Source: Chionis minor (Eukaryota > Chordata > Aves > Charadriiformes > Chionididae). From it: DNA of 64,000 nucleotides. The stretch is taken from NCBI GenBank assembly GCA_013398295.1, contig VZSF01003342.1:465932-529931 (forward strand), in the 5' to 3' direction. The translations under genes and the position numbers were made by a program. Below are positions 1 through 63,990 of the stretch, piece by piece; position 1 is the stretch's first letter, and every line of letters begins with the position of its first letter. The notes under the pieces were generated by a model, which worked only from the letters and a program-made list of their open reading frames with translations, searched no databases and was not told the origin of the DNA.

Positions 1-101
1 GCTTTTGTGCTGATACAGTCTTTATCACTGTAGTATTTCATTCATCGTTTCTGAAGTCAGATTAAACAAACAAGTCCATGCACCATACAAAACCAAATAA
101 T
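1..101 (-). other. Start of TTC21B 3' UTR, truncated by window edge
   Basis: AT-rich sequence directly after the TGA. A GATAAA variant (tttatc on the plus strand, 21-26) is present but is a weak poly(A) signal candidate; the real end is probably outside the window. Confidence 0.6.
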
Positions 102-40803
<40,702 letters not shown>

Positions 40804-40871
40804 CGTTGCTACCCGGCGCCGCTGAGGGGGGCCCTCCGGAAGGGTGAGGGAGCGCCCAGCAGCACGCTGCT

Positions 40872-41037
40872 ATTGGTTGGCTTGCGGGGGCGGCCACTGC
40901 CATTGGCTGGGAAGGAAAGGAGGCGGGAGACACACGGGAAGAAAAACTTGTGGAAAACGCCGGATCGTCTCTGGCGGCCCATTGGGCTTTCGGGAGATGG
41001 AGGCGGGACCAGCCGGACAGGAGGTGCCGTACCATTG
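40872..41037 (-). promoter_or_regulatory. Array of four CCAAT boxes
   Basis: Minus-strand CCAAT at 40876-40872, 40906-40902, 40985-40981 and 41037-41033, all in the same orientation, 70-235 bp upstream of the ATG. Two have the flank CCAAT(A/G)G-type context typical of NF-Y sites. Role inferred. Confidence 0.7.
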
Positions 41038-41165
41038 GGTGAGAGGCGGGAAGGCGGGGTTTGAGCACACCTTGGCGGGCGGTGCTGGCGGGGTGGGGGT
41101 GCGGCGCCCCCTGCCGGCGGGGAGGGGCGGTGTCGCGGCAGTTAACGTCTCGCCGCCTGGGTGCC

Positions 41166-42314
41166 GGGTGGGAAGGTCCCAGAATTTGTTTATTTTCGTG
41201 CTTCTTTTGGCTGTATACACGACTAAGTGGCCCAGACTCCATACGCTTCGTAATGTATGTCAATACTGAGGACTTCAAATTACATAAAGCTTCTCTGTAG
41301 AAATTAAATAGCAATGGGGTAAAATCAAACACAGAAGGTTGTATTTTTCTCCCCCCCCCCCCGAAAAAACTTTTCATTTTGATGCTTATGCTTTTCTACC
41401 AAAGTTTTAGGCTTCTTTTTTTTTCATAATGCCTTTCAGAAGAATTTGAAGGAGAAACATTTTTCTCCCTCGAAAGATTTGTGATGAATTTCAGGGAAGA
41501 TGCTATGAAATTTTATTTCCGCATTAGCAACTGAGCAGGCATACAGAATGCAATTGCTCATAAACTGGTTTTATAGGAAGTTCAGTATTCACCACTGAGT
41601 GTTTTCAATGTAAGTTGTAAAGGAACGCAGCATAAAATAATGTCAGCATGTAAAATGGACAGCTTCAGAAATTCTCTGAAGCAATTGATAGTAACAGCAG
41701 GCCCGCTTTCCAGCTGCACTTGCGTTTTTCCGTACCAGTATCCACAAACGATTGCTTCTAGGAATGTGGTGCTTCCAGAGATGTTCTTAAAAATTCCTGA
41801 GGAAAAAACCACTGGTTATTCACTGCAGTGCTGATTCTCCTTTTTCAGAAATGCACTTGAATATGAGATGTTCTGTAGCCTATCTGTGAATAGTAACTAG
41901 CAAGAATAAACTGGTTCTCATTGTCTGGGTTGGGGAATTTCATGCGTCTGGTCCTATTTTCAGTCCTCACTTTCTCTTTGTAAGCTCATGAATGCTCAGT
42001 TTTGTTTCCTCTAAATTCTCTGAGCCTCCCGGGACATGCTCGGGACAGCTTTGGTATTTGTCGCTTGAGTACCCTGCTGCGCGGAGCGGCTGCTTGACAT
42101 CGAGAAGTTACTCAGGCTATTGGGACACGCAGAATCACCATGCTCAGTCTCTAACATGCATTCAACTAGAAATTCCTGGTTGGCGATTAATAGGCAAGTC
42201 CCAAAGATTTGCTTACAGTACAGCTGGCTGTAAAGGTTTTCAGTATCCTCTCATTCTCTGGTTGTAGAAGCATACTTTTTTTGTATTAATGTAAGATAAT
42301 AAAGACAAAAGGAA
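41166..42314. other. Intergenic spacer between TTC21B promoter and SCN1A 3' end
   Basis: No gene recognised. Contains a 12-base C run (41351-41362). A small patch with some CpG lies near 42030-42130. Plus-strand AATAAA occurs at 42298-42303. Open frames here show no family resemblance. Confidence 0.6.
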
Positions 42315-44407
42315 CGTACAATAAAAAATGTAATCTTTATTATTTTGGCGCATTAATAATGTTGTTTAGCATTAGTTAGGGTAATAGTAGCATTTTCCCG
42401 CATGCAGTTCACTACTACAGTATTAGTCAATAATTTTAATAAAAGTAATCTATATTTAATTTTCCTGTGTAAGAAACATAAAATGTCCTGATGTGTTGGG
42501 TTATACAATTTTGCTACTTTCTCTTTGTGAAAAAATATTGTGGACCCAAGACAACATTTAGAATGGTTCTAGTGCAGCATGAATCAAAAAAAAAATCTGT
42601 GAGTAAAGATGAGAAAAGATTAAAGATTCTGTGAAAGAAAGGTTGTATCTGAAAACCTATGATGCAGGCACTGCTTAGACATTCAATTTGAACTTTACAC
42701 CATTTCCCAACTGCAAAAAAACTTAGATTTTTAGAAGCAAATCATGAACTTATGTCACAAAAAGTATTGACATGTTTGCAAATATTGTAAAAAATAAGAA
42801 CCTACAGCTATCCATTCTCTTAGTTATATCTTCTTCACTGGAGTTCTTCTGTGAAAAAGTGCTATGGACAGAAAGTAACAAAAATGGTGTGACGTCAACC
42901 TGAAGACAAAATTCAGTTCCTGTTTTATGTACATAATGCTGAAAAATAAAATAAAATGATTTTTACAGTATTTATATTTGCTTATAAAATTCTAACGTTA
43001 TTTTCAACAGGTTTAGTAGTTTTCAACATGTCTGTACAGTTCGGATATACACTATATGCTTTTCACTGGAAATTCAAAAATGTAAAACAAATAAGGTCTT
43101 AAATAGCTGCAAAATATTGCTTAATGGTATGGAGGAATGAGGTCTTGTTGAGTAGTTTATTTCATTTAGCTCTGATGTATGGCTTCCCATATTTAAGAAT
43201 CCTGGACATTCAAAGGAACAGCAGCATAGGCAATATAAACATGCATTGATAGCATCCAAACTATCTATAATGGTAGATAATACGTAATTTTACCTGTTGA
43301 ATGCTTGCACACTACACTTAGTGTGGTACATATTTGATGCAATAAATGTGCTTAGGGCATTATCTGCTCAAACATGCACCACAGGTTAAAAATTACTATT
43401 TACATAGCAGAGGGCTTTTCATTAACATGTACAACAACATCAACCTTACTTACTGAGAGCTGAAGATGGCTAAACAATACTGCAGGATAAAGCAGAACAA
43501 GTTTATAAAGGGCTCTTTTTGATCAATTTGGCGGGCTGAGGCAGATTCATTTAGTATTTGTATGCAAAGACATTTGACAAAGACAGAATCTATGACTCCA
43601 GACCTAGAAAGAATTTGCACTTTCTGAAACTTAATGGTGTGTGCAAAAAATAATCCGTCTCTACTGTTCTTGTGAGTTATAGGGGACTTTACAGACATAC
43701 CAAGACTTGTTAGGACATGATGAAACATGAGTACATTAATTAAGCACCTCAAAATCTGTTATTCCTTTCCAGAAACATTGCGCTAAAAAAATCTGTTGCT
43801 TCTTGTGACTTAATGTTATTTTCATGCATGATCTATAAGTGCAGCATGCCTTCATGCAAATCATTTCTGTGTGTATATTAGTTGTATCATAGAACACCTG
43901 GCCCTTGCACCTGTAAAGGTGTACTTAATCCCGTTCCCCAACAGAAGCCCCATTTACAAAAATAGTCACATATAATAAACAACATATGAATAAAAATAAG
44001 ATGAATCCACCAACACAGGTTTTGTAAAAATATGACGTATGTGGCAGTTGAAATGCAACCAGTGGATACAGTTACTGTATTGTTTTATGCTAAACACACA
44101 AATACTTCATTTGCACCCCTTTAACTGGTCCCTACAGTCTGAGTAGCCATTTTTTCTCTCCTCTTCAGCAGTGTCAGCTGGTAGTGAGAACAGTAACCTC
44201 CTGTCAAGGTTGTTTCCCGATATCACAGTCACAGTCACTGACGAGGGGTCACTGTCGTTTAGTAGGCACTGACCTTTAATGTACAGTATATTTGTAAAAA
44301 TTGTCAGTTTGGCATAGACCTCCAGCAGGAGTCCTGTTGACACACACACATGCTCCTTATGGGCTAGAACTATTTTGCACATAGATGATTTTGCTTGTTA
44401 TTTGCTT
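42315..44407 (-). other. SCN1A: SCN1A 3' UTR (inferred extent)
   Basis: AT-rich sequence without recognisable coding content directly after the SCN1A stop codon, ending near the distal AATAAA. I see no repeat element in it. The extent is inferred only from the poly(A) signal. Confidence 0.5.
42336..42341 (-). terminator. Candidate distal poly(A) signal of SCN1A
   Basis: TTTATT on the plus strand is AATAAA for the minus strand, about 2.07 kb past the SCN1A stop, followed downstream by a T-rich stretch. A proximal alternative AATAAA lies at 43161-43156. The length fits the long 3' UTR known for SCN1A. Confidence 0.55.
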
Positions 44408-55485
<11,078 letters not shown>

Positions 55486-57659
55486 CTAGTACACAAATAC
55501 AGGGGGGAAAAAGAAAAGAGTGTAAGAATATTTACAGCAATAAAGGTTTGTATACTGTTTTACCAATGCTTAATAAATGCTTGTTCAGAAACCGATACTA
55601 TAAATGTTAAAGCAGTACATTAATAACCGTAACGTTTCACTGTTTTTTTAAATACTTAACATTAGAACATGTAATGAAAGGAAAATAAGTGAGAAAATTA
55701 AAATAATTAAACGCAAAACAAAAGAGAGGACCTGGTGGTGAAGCCTGACACTGATGTGTTCTATATAAAAAAGACAAATGTGTTAAATATAAATACAGAC
55801 ATAATAAAATTCTAAAAATGCATCAAATCATAGCTGTAAAATGTTTAAAGAAAAATGGCCACCTGTAGAACAACATAGCTTTGAAATTTAAGCTGAAAAC
55901 ACAAATGCCATGAATCTAGAAACTAAGCTCTACGTTAAAAGGATTATGCAGGAATTAAATACATATCTTTATTGCCTTATTGTTCCATGCAAGATTATAA
56001 CAAAGATTAATTTCTTTGTATAGAAAAGCAAGACAGTTTTGCAGTATGTGTCTACTTGAATCAACATAATTTATTTCAAGCTCCAGTCTTATTGTTTCAT
56101 GTATTTAGTTTGTCAGTAATACACTTCATTTAGATAAAGACATGTATCAAGGACATATTTAGGGGGTTTGATTTTGCATTTTAAATTACATTTGGCCGGT
56201 TGCCTTCTCAGCCCCTTGGAGGCAAGATGTCAATAATTACTTATGTAGATAAAATGAGTATTTTTCTAGTATATATAGTAATTAATCACATGTGTCTGTC
56301 AGAGCTATCAAAGCTTTTGTGATATTTGTTTGGCTAATAGCTGAGCAATCATTTCTCCTTAAGTATCCAATACCAGATCCCATTTATAAGTTGTATCTTA
56401 CTTTAAATTTACTTTTTTTCTCTGTAAAACTTTTAGGACCTTGTAGGAAGGTAAAATTATATATGTAAAGTAGAGCTGTGTTTCTCAGTAATCCAATTCC
56501 TGCAGTAAGACAGGAAAGGACTGGCATGGATACTTGGGGTATGTTAAGGGGTCTTAGTCCATCTTTGTTCCCTGCTTTCTGCAACATACAGGGATCTTCC
56601 CCACTACCAATATACTTCAGAGCAAGATCAGAGCTGCTCAATCTTACTACCTGTATTTCACAGCTTCCTGAAGGCCTTTGGAAGCAGAGTATTGTGGTTG
56701 CGTTACTCGTCACTCAGCACCCTCCTCCTCCCAAATGTTATGGCCAGGAATTAGGACCTGTTTAGAGATCTTAGGTAGAAATGTTATTTTCAGTGTAAAT
56801 TCTCTTCTTATTTTAAGGGCCTTCTCTCTTGCCACACAATAGAAATGGGACCTTTCTGTAACTGAGAATTATCCCTGTATTTTATAAAAACATGGATTTT
56901 TAAAAATTTAGCTTTTCTTGGCAGCTTCTATTTTTGGTGAAACTTTAAAGGAAGCATGCTTGCTTCTTGTGATTTTTTATTATAAAAAATGTGAAGTATC
57001 TAGGTGATGTATGCATAAACTAGTCATTTAAAAAAATGTTTAACAAGGCTAACAAGGTCCCAGTAATATTCTGAACATAAGAAGCCAGTTTCAAAAGAAT
57101 GAAGGAAATGTTTTTTTACTATCCTGTGGGGAGAAGAAATCTGTTGCTACTTAGTTTGATGGAACTGAGAACAACATAAAAATTATGAATGCAATTTTTA
57201 TGGAATTTATTCCAAGTCTGACCTGATCTATGGCACTGTATTATGCTATTGCTGCTTTAAAATTCTAGGTCAGCTGCTGCTTGTCTTATCTTTTTCTTTT
57301 TTTGTTTTTTCCTTTCTTCACCCATAAAAATGTTCTGCCTGTGTTACACTGATTGAATTCCTCTGTTTAATCTTGGTGAAAAACCTGAAAATAAAGATGT
57401 CAAGAAAGAAAGATGGTGATATAGTCCTGCAACTTAAATAAATTAAGGTAACCTGTGATCACATGAAGAATATTTTGTGTGAATCGAGTGCCTGTAGCAA
57501 TTACCTTTTTAACAACCCTGAGATCCATTGGACCACAGCACAGATCCAGAACAGGCAGCAGAATACTAACAGCTACAGTAATTGTCACAACAATTATAAA
57601 TTTATAATAGTTGTAGAAAGAAAGATTTCTACAAAATGCCGTCAGTGTGTCTCTCATCT

Positions 57660-57915
57660 TTAAATGAACAGGGAATGCAGTCTCGCTATTGAGACTGCCG
57701 AAAGATCAGCCACATCTTCTTGAATAAGAACTGAACAGCTTCCAGCAACTGTTCCAACAACGGTTCCAACAAGTTATTTCATATAGGTCACTGAAAACCC
57801 ATCAAATGGTAACAATTTTTGGTCACTACTGACCTGGCCTGGATGCGAACTGGTGACCTAGAGATGAAAGGCTCTGTATCCTATTACCAACCCCTTGAGC
57901 TATCCAGTCCCCCTG
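57660..57915 (-). mobile_element. tRNA-like (SINE-type) element
   Basis: Minus strand starts GGGGGACTGGATAGCTCAAG. TAGCTCAAGGGG fits the RNA polymerase III A box and AGTTCGCATCC is close to a B box, about 45 bases later, as in a tRNA head. Anticodon-arm folding is poor, so it is a tRNA-derived repeat, not a tRNA gene. The body to lower coordinates carries a perfect hairpin and a repeated GTTCCAACAA motif. Family not identified. Confidence 0.55.
57677..57698. repeat. Perfect 8-bp hairpin
   Basis: GCAGTCTC and GAGACTGC separated by the 6-base loop GCTATT. Confidence 0.9.
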
Positions 57916-58620
57916 GAAGGTTTTTTAAGAAAAGAAGAAAAGAAAATTAAAACTTTTAGAAGCTGTTTTCTGTTTGCGTTTTGTTTTTTTGATTTTTTTT
58001 TTTTCCCCCCCACCAGTGTTGAGCCTTTGCCCTATCATATTTATAATGTAAAACTGCATTTTTACATGCTGGTCAGGTGCTTGGCTGACTGTAATGTCCA
58101 CCTTAGGAAGAAGACTTTCATTTCTTTGACGCATATATAGTTGTAGGCAATTTATTTATCATTGTTTTTCTCCATTTACTTTTTTTTGTTTTTTGCTTTG
58201 GGAATAGCTGAGGTACATCGGGATAACCAGGACATTAGCTTACATAATATATATCCAAGGTAGCACCCATACATACACACATGACACCTATGCACATGTT
58301 ACGGCCAATGGACAGAAGAAAAGTGAGAATCAATTGAAAAGTGAACTGAATGCAGAAAAGAGATCAATTAGCATTTCTTAATGAGTTAAAAATTTACCAA
58401 ATAAAAATTGCAATCTCTTCTTGTTGAAAAGAGTCTGTAGTGGGTTAAAAGAATTTTGGCAACTACAGCTCTTATTTTTGCTCGTTCTTCAAATTTAGAT
58501 CAAGTGTATATGATTCTAAATGTATTTTAATTTTAAAATTATTTATTTTGGTCTGATTTTCTGTTGTTCCTTGATACAGAATATAATGCCAATAAATCAG
58601 AAAAAGATGTTTGCAGAGTA

Positions 58621-58643
58621 GTTTGTTTGTTTGTTTGTTTTTT
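58621..58643 (+). repeat. (GTTT)n microsatellite
   Basis: Five GTTT units running into a T run. Confidence 0.95.
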
Positions 58644-61600
58644 AAAATTACCTATGCATTTCCTCAGGGCTGGGATGTTGTTGGCCAGGCTGGCTCAGGT
58701 GAGCAAGCTGCACAAGCCCAAGCTGATTCTGCTTGTTCACCTTCCTGTAGCTTCAAGTAGGTAGAATAGCAGTGAGTGCAAGTGAGAAAAAACACCTGAC
58801 ACCTGTAGAGACAAATGGGCTCTAGACTATTTTGCATCTTGGTTGATATTCATCCAGGAAAAAAAAAAAAGGTTGTGGAAAACCATGTCTCCTCTAGAAG
58901 AAAGCAGTATTTCATATATATACATTTTTTTCATGTTTACATTTTCATAACATTTATCTTGCAACATCAGATATATTCTTAAGATAAAAGAATTACTGCA
59001 ATGCTAATTGCCTGTCTTATCTTCTTTCTGATATGACATTATATCAATACAAATTAGTAATCCAGTAGTTTGTTGTTGCTGTTTGTAATTTTTTTTGGAC
59101 AACTGTCCAAAGGAGACAGCAAAATGGAACTGAAAAAAAAAAAAAAATCAGCTTTGCTACCAGAGCTGTGCATATGTATAGAATGAGGATTATGCAAAAT
59201 ACCAGTTTATCCCTGCTATGTGAGTAGACTATAAGGAAGCTTTACTAGATTCAGCCTTGCTTGTGGGACACGTTTGAAATACATAGGGAGATATAGACCT
59301 ATTATAGTTCCCACAGCAAAATAGTTTCAATAGATCCTGACATCTCAGCAGCCACAGGCTTTCCAGGAATCCCTACGCTGGATCTGATTAATGGATATAT
59401 CAGGGCCTCCTGAAATCTGTATACAAACCAGAAACAATCTTCAATAGTACTTATCCATTTTTTTCCGTAACTTTTGCAGCTTCTGTGAAAAAATTCCAAA
59501 CTCTGTGCCTGGTGAAAATGAGGAGGAAGTTACCATCCTTGGGATGAAAAGGAGGATTACAGGATTATGTCCGAAACATTTTTCCTACTTAAAATGACAA
59601 AATACTTTATTTGCCTCCACTTTGAGAGTTGTCAGCTTCATAATTTTAGACTTAAACAGGAAAACTATCCCAAAGATTGGATGTGCCAGATCTCATATCA
59701 GAGTCCTTTGAAGGAGTCCATGAAGCCTATAGGGGTTATTTAACTGTTACCTCATATTTTCTTCTGTGTGTACATTCTCACATAAGATTCACATACACAA
59801 GCACAGAAAGCAAAATCATTTTTACTTCACTGGAACCTTTATGGATGAAATTAAACCTTATCTTCTGTGCATACTATATGGCCCTAACAAGCATAAGACA
59901 TATTCCTCCTGTACTCAATTCCTTGATAGCTGGGAAAGCCTGAGAAACCCTTCAGGAACTCCAAGGAAGAGGAACAAATTGTGGGCTTGAATACATATGT
60001 CCAAAAAAACCATATAGTTTCCTTCTTTTTAATTGACTATCCGCACAGTCACACAGTCGTAGACTTCAGATAGTGGTAGTACAAAAAGCCATTCATCTAT
60101 CTCTTAGCAGTACAAAGATGGAAGAGCCAGTTGTTCAAGGACAGCAGCTTGCAGAGGGAGTTTGGCAATAGCGTATGTAGCATAATAGAAAAATTAATTC
60201 CTCACTCAACTGAAACACTGACACTGCCTTGGGCAGGATTTGAGAGTAAGCTCTGAGTACTGCCTTGTCTTGAACAAGTATGAGGTAAGAACATTTGCCA
60301 TAAGATGATGAATCTCTCCCGCTCAACTGGCCAAAGTCCAGATGTACACGAAGCTGCTAGAGAGAGCATTTGCACTGAAGGATGAAGAAGAGAGCAAGTA
60401 GCCATTGGTTTAAATTCTTGGTCCACCACAGAGGTAAGATTGCTGGAATAAGCAGGTAAGTATGCTGTGATTGGACAGGAATGGAGGCTCAGGTGATATA
60501 CATGATCTGAGTTTAGCATGTTCTCCCAGTGAAGAACTTTGAGGACATCACACAAGGAAGGCTAGAAGATGCTGAAACCACACTGACTTGACCAGGTGGT
60601 GGGTATTGGGTAACAGACATTGTAGTCTCTCTTAAAGTGTGGAGGAGTTGAGGCAAGGGAGGAAAAGACATAAGGAGTGCAGTAACTTTCCCAGTCGGGG
60701 GATCAAAATACTATCTGAGTGAGACCACGAAGAAAGCTCATACCTGAATCAACAAAATTAGCACTATCTGATAGTCCAAGGCAAGCAATCATGGGAACTA
60801 ACCTCTGTCTTAAGAATTATCATCCCTTGCTCTTTGCACTCATGAATCAACAGCTATAAGAGAATGAGTGCATCAGCTGATGCATTTGTATTATGACAGC
60901 ATAAACATACCGCTGGACCTCCACAGGCCAAGCACCAGCACAGTGAGAGCGGCTGTCCAGCAGCCTGAATTCAGTGTATGGCTCTCCTTCATGTACACTT
61001 AACTGATAGCTTTTCCACTCTCACTGGATCCTCTGTCGTATGTATACTATGCATTTTCTAGTTCTCCTGTCATGGAGCATGGGCACATGTTCCTATCAGA
61101 CGAGTCAGAAATATATAACAAGAACTTCTCTATATGCAAATAATAATATTTTCCAAAGACATGTGCTTACAAAAATAGACAAATGCTCATAAGGAGACAT
61201 ACAATTGAAAAATTTGTTATGCAATACAAATTTAAGACAGATACGCACCTAGCCTGCTCTTTTATGTCCATGTGATAGGAAGGAAGACCCCTACATCAAA
61301 GAAATTCAAAGGAAAAAGAAGGAAACCAAGCCCAAACCACTAAAGCCCCTGGATTTTGCTAATTGCATATCAAATCCAAATCCAAAATATTAATTGCCCT
61401 ACTGACAAACCCTTTTGAAAGGTGATTAGAAACACAAAGGTAGGTAGTATAGAGCAAAAGGTTCCCAAGAATTCTTTTAAGTACCTTCCCCCCAAAATAC
61501 TCGAATGGCTCCTCAGTCTGCAGGGATTAAATTCATGTAATAATTGTATCGATGAAGAATGGTGAAATTCTTGCAGGGTATCTCTTAGTAAGCTTTTCAC

Positions 61601-63514
61601 ACTTTGGGGGTCATAGGTGGCTTCAAGTTTATGAGATGGCATTTTCTGTCATTTCACTACTAAAATTGTATACATGAGGATAATCTGCAAACTTGTAGAT
61701 ATGCAGTGTGATGGAAAACATGGCAGTATATTTCTAGAAGAGAAGTACCTTAAGAAATGTGCAATTCCTTCAGTTTTCTCATTTGGTTTGTCAGGTAAAA
61801 AGAGCAAATGCGTGGACCTGCAGGGTAATCAGTGGTGATAAAGTCTAATTCAACAAATGAGCAGAAAGAAATCCCAGCAAATACAGTTTTCACCAATTAT
61901 GAGATCATCCACCAGCGCAGTGATGAAATTTGCTATGATCCACATTTGTGCAAAGATTAACAAGGGTGAAGGTGAGCTTAAACATTTAAATAATTCAGAT
62001 TAAAATTGTGAAGTCCTTAAAATAATTCAGTTGGAAGATGCCCAGTTAATAACTATTTGAGTTCATTTTCATCGTGAGAGCCTCTTGTGACAGACAGCAC
62101 TGAGATCATGATCAGCAGTGTGCTATCCCTAAGTAAAGTGCAAACAATCTCTTACAAAATAGGCCTGATTCTTTCTCATACTCTTAACTGGGTAGGAGAT
62201 GGGTTTGAACTTGTGAAACAGTGAATTATAGCTGTTAAAATCAAGTCAAAATTTCTGCTGGTATTTTACTCCAAATATGGTGATTTCTACATAGGCATAC
62301 ACATGCATGCACAAGAAAACATTTTTCCCCCTTTTTAAATCTAACATCTGCAGTCTAAAAATCAAACCTTGTATAATCCCTTTTCATCATAAACAATATA
62401 GAACAAGTTATAAGTTGAAGGGACTGGCACTTGAATGGCAAAACAGGGACTTCATGTGAATTTCTACTGTTTCTACAAAATTCCCCAAAGCCTGAAAATT
62501 CAAAGTACTATTTTCTTACTTAGTAAACACGACACTTGGGAGAAACTTGTTTTCCTAACATAAAAAGAGAAATTTAAAAAAAAAATATCGTTGAGAAGTA
62601 ATTTATCAATAATCACTGATTTTTTCAAGGTGTTGTATACATGTAACGTGAACGTCTTGTACCAGTAGTGTAGTACCTGCTCTGCTTTTGTGTTTACAGT
62701 CCCTACTGAAAAGTAGGGACCATTTTGCTTCTGCAATGTCACATGAAAGCAGTGCCTTCACTCCTGTTGTCCCTTCCCACACGCTACCTGACCTGCGCGT
62801 GTTGGCAGGTGGCAGGGGGCTCAGCATGGCAAAAGTGGTTGGGGCAGTCTCTTTGTTCTGACCAAATAATAACAAAAGTGCTGTAATAATGGCTTCCTGT
62901 TCTCCCCGGTACTACAAAACAGCTGCTGAAACCTGCCTTTCTCTGAAGTTAGAGGAGCCACTTCTATGAGTCCTAACACAGCAGAAAGTCAGTGGAATTG
63001 GAGGAAATGGGTACGGGGCTTAAACTGGGAGAAGCTGTGTCCATTGGAAATGTTCCTCTCCCAAAGGCAACAGAGGTACCTGGCCTGTGGGCCAGCAGAC
63101 AGAATCCAAACACACAAAGCCCAGTGCAGAGGATTAAGACTGATCCTCAGTGGAGACGTTGGGCTCTTTGCTGCAGTTGCTTAGTGGGAGGTTTGGAGGT
63201 GCCCATGAAGGAGGTTAACTTATGATGCAGTACAGGAAAAATATTCCCACATGAGATAGCCTGTCTTGTCTGAGTGTATCCAAGGAGTTTGGCAGAAGAG
63301 AGATGTCATGTCTGGATATATAAGGATTAAAAGTTTTTTATGTGGAAGGGATAAATACATGTACGGTCCCACAGCAGTAATGTGGATGGGAACTTTTATT
63401 CAAAGATAATAAAGAAAATGTATCCCATTTTTCAATGTTTATATCAGGTAGTAAAATATATCTGATAATGCAGCCTAGAGTATGAGGACAGAATTGGGGA
63501 TGGAGAAAGGGAGA

Positions 63515-63540
63515 GGAGGAAGAGAGAGAGAGAGAGAGAT
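63515..63540 (+). repeat. (GA)n microsatellite
   Basis: About nine GA units inside a purine-rich stretch. Confidence 0.95.
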
Positions 63541-63990
63541 TGTGAAAATTCTTTTACTTGCCAATACATTCTTAACAAGACACCTCAAAACGATGTATTT
63601 TCTTATTGAGTAGCTTGGAACAGATACATTGGGAAGAACCATGCTGCATATGCTTGATGATCAGCTATGAATTGGCTTTAGAGACAATCTCTCTGTGAGA
63701 GAAAGTGCAACCTACTTGACACGATCCAAATAATGATTCTAGGGAGGAACTACAGCGAATCTAAATGTGTAGATTCATCCAAGTTATTAAAACCTTCTTT
63801 TCAATTAATTACTCATCTCTGTTTTATCTTAACGGACTTCTTGTGAGAAACTCTCATTACTTTGTCCCACAAACAGAAATCAGGGTGGCGCACCACGTCT
63901 GTATGAATGTGCGATCTATAATCCACGTAATTATGTTCCACTGTTCCAGTATTTACCCTGCTGTGAAAAAAACCCTAAGCTAACAACCCC

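Noticed and set aside
57400..57657. Minus-strand 85-codon hydrophobic frame in the SCN1A intron
   Set aside because: It looks membrane-like but matches no sodium channel segment; AT-rich intron DNA often gives hydrophobic frames.
57830..57912. Functional tRNA gene
   Set aside because: A and B boxes are present but the acceptor and anticodon stems do not pair well and there is no clean T run after it, so I treat it as a repeat.
59095..59110. Palindrome TTGGACA-AC-TGTCCAA as a steroid receptor element
   Set aside because: Half-site spacing is 2, not the 3 required for such elements; probably chance.
63515..63540. CRISPR-like or regulatory array
   Set aside because: Simple GA dinucleotide microsatellite.
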